DNA from: Oharaeibacter diazotrophicus
Lineage (GTDB): Bacteria; Pseudomonadota; Alphaproteobacteria; Rhizobiales; Pleomorphomonadaceae
Direction of reading: 5' to 3'
Length of the DNA stretch: 64,000 nt
NCBI RefSeq assembly: GCF_004362745.1
Contig: NZ_SNXY01000006.1
Coordinates: 682,001 to 746,000 of the forward strand
Positions within the stretch are counted from its first letter, which is position 1, and the number at the start of each line of letters is the position of its first letter. Below are positions 63,315 to 64,000 of this stretch, in pieces. The notes under the pieces are model-generated. The model did no database searches, was not told the DNA's origin, and worked only from the letters and a program-made list of their open reading frames with translations. A program made the translations under genes and the position numbers.

Positions 63315-64000
63315 TCAGAGCATCACGTCGCCGCTGTTCGGGCCGAGCGTCTGGCCGACGAACAGGGAAGCGGCGGGCGAGGCGAGGAAGGACACGGTGG
63401 CGGCCACCTCCTCCGGCTCGCCGAAGCGGCCGAGCGGCAGTTCGGCGGCCTTGCGATTCCGCCAGTCCTCGGAGAGCGCCATCACGAGCGGCGTGTTGAT
63501 CGGGCCGGGCGCCACCGCGTTGACGCGGACGCCGCGCGCCGACACCTCGCGGGCGAGCGCCTTGGTCATGCCGACGATCGCCGCCTTGGCGCCGGAATAG
63601 TGCACGAGCTCGATGCCGCCGATCTGGCCGAGCTGCGAGGCGACGTTGACGATCACGCCGGATCCGGCCGCGAGCATCGCCGGCAGCACGGCGCGCATCA
63701 TCAGGAAGGTGCCGCGGACGTGGACCGCGAACATGCGGTCGAAGTCGGCCGGCGAAAGGTTCTCGAACAGCGCCTGATGGACGAAGCCGGCGTTGTTGAC
63801 GAGCAGCGTCACCGGCCCGAAGGCGGTGCGCGCCGCCGCGACGATCGCCTCGACGTCGGCTTCCGACGAAACGTCGCCGCCGGCCGAGGCGGCCCGTCCG
63901 CCGGCGGACGCGATCTCGGCGGCGACCGCGCCGGCGCGGCCGGGATCGAGGTCGTTGACGAGGACGGCGTAGCCGTCGCTCGCGAGGCGGGCGGCGACGG
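63315..64000 (-). CDS. Short-chain dehydrogenase/reductase, cut by the window edge
   Basis: The reading frame continues to the end of the window, so the N-terminal cofactor-binding loop and start codon are missing here. Visible parts are VTLLVNNAGF (the NNAG motif), the catalytic-region NVASQLG and YSGAKAA, and APGPINTP. A GTG at 63812 lies inside the gene and is not the true start. It is a tandem relative of the next gene but only moderately similar. Confidence 0.88.
   Translation of the reverse strand, partial: VAARLASDGYAVLVNDLDPGRAGAVAAEIASAGGRAASAGGDVSSEADVEAIVAAARTAFGPVTLLVNNAGFVHQALFENLSPADFDRMFAVHVRGTFLMMRAVLPAMLAAGSGVIVNVASQLGQIGGIELVHYSGAKAAIVGMTKALAREVSARGVRVNAVAPGPINTPLVMALSEDWRNRKAAELPLGRFGEPEEVAATVSFLASPAASLFVGQTLGPNSGDVML

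Overview
The window is a GC-rich (roughly 70% by eye), gene-dense piece of chromosome. Conserved blocks point to an alphaproteobacterium, most likely of the order Hyphomicrobiales (Rhizobiales): yidD / IscU-like / folE / hisI, gmk / yicC, pyrB / pyrC-like, hom / glpX, tmk-holB / dac-like / rlpA / tRNA-Ser, and mfd / sdhE / recG. The genus cannot be fixed from the sequence. I saw no rRNA, CRISPR array, transposase, integrase or phage gene.

Layout. 1-5,000: a DHA2-type MFS exporter, yidD, an IscU-like scaffold, folE, hisI and an orphan TadG-like protein with a von Willebrand A domain. 5,100-8,000: a PLP decarboxylase translationally coupled to an acyltransferase, then a gap with a possible 28-residue gene. 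8,000-12,800: gmk and yicC (divergent), pyrB with a dihydroorotase homologue that has lost its metal ligands, and a DsbA-family protein. 13,000-22,500: an unknown membrane protein, glpX, hom, holB, tmk, a PBP5-like protein without its catalytic residues, rlpA and a small exported protein. 22,683-25,400: tRNA-Ser, a TetR/YciI pair with a palindromic operator, and a GNAT domain reading in frame into a DUF2239 gene that has its own promoter with duplicated ACCCGGGT sites. 25,400-38,600: an EF-G-like GTPase, an orphan Tat-exported binding protein, mfd, sdhE, a GNAT, a 681-residue leucine-rich-repeat protein and recG, with GC-rich inverted repeats on either side of the sdhE-to-recG segment. 39,000-45,850: sdaA behind a tandem glycine riboswitch, then photolyase / FAD oxidoreductase / DUF1365 / Cfa-like methyltransferase, a set known from singlet-oxygen regulons.

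45,990-56,190 is the most unusual region. A tight six-gene minus-strand operon encodes a HAD-UbiA fusion, DprE1-like and DprE2-like enzymes, an NAD-dependent epimerase, an FAD oxidoreductase and a GtrA-type membrane protein. A convergent gene encodes a GT-C-like membrane protein. This resembles the mycobacterial route to polyprenyl-phospho-arabinofuranose (Rv3806c, Rv3789-Rv3791), with the HAD domain possibly replacing the separate phosphatase. Beside it lie four consecutive small exported proteins that look like diverged paralogues of an unrecognised beta-rich family.

56,250-64,000 is a co-directional minus-strand block: two SDR dehydrogenases (the first cut by the window edge), a PotD-like binding protein, a PotA-like ATPase, a polysaccharide-deacetylase-fold hydrolase, a CxxC mini-protein, a COG0523 GTPase and a second PotD-like protein without a visible signal peptide. 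No permease is present inside the window.
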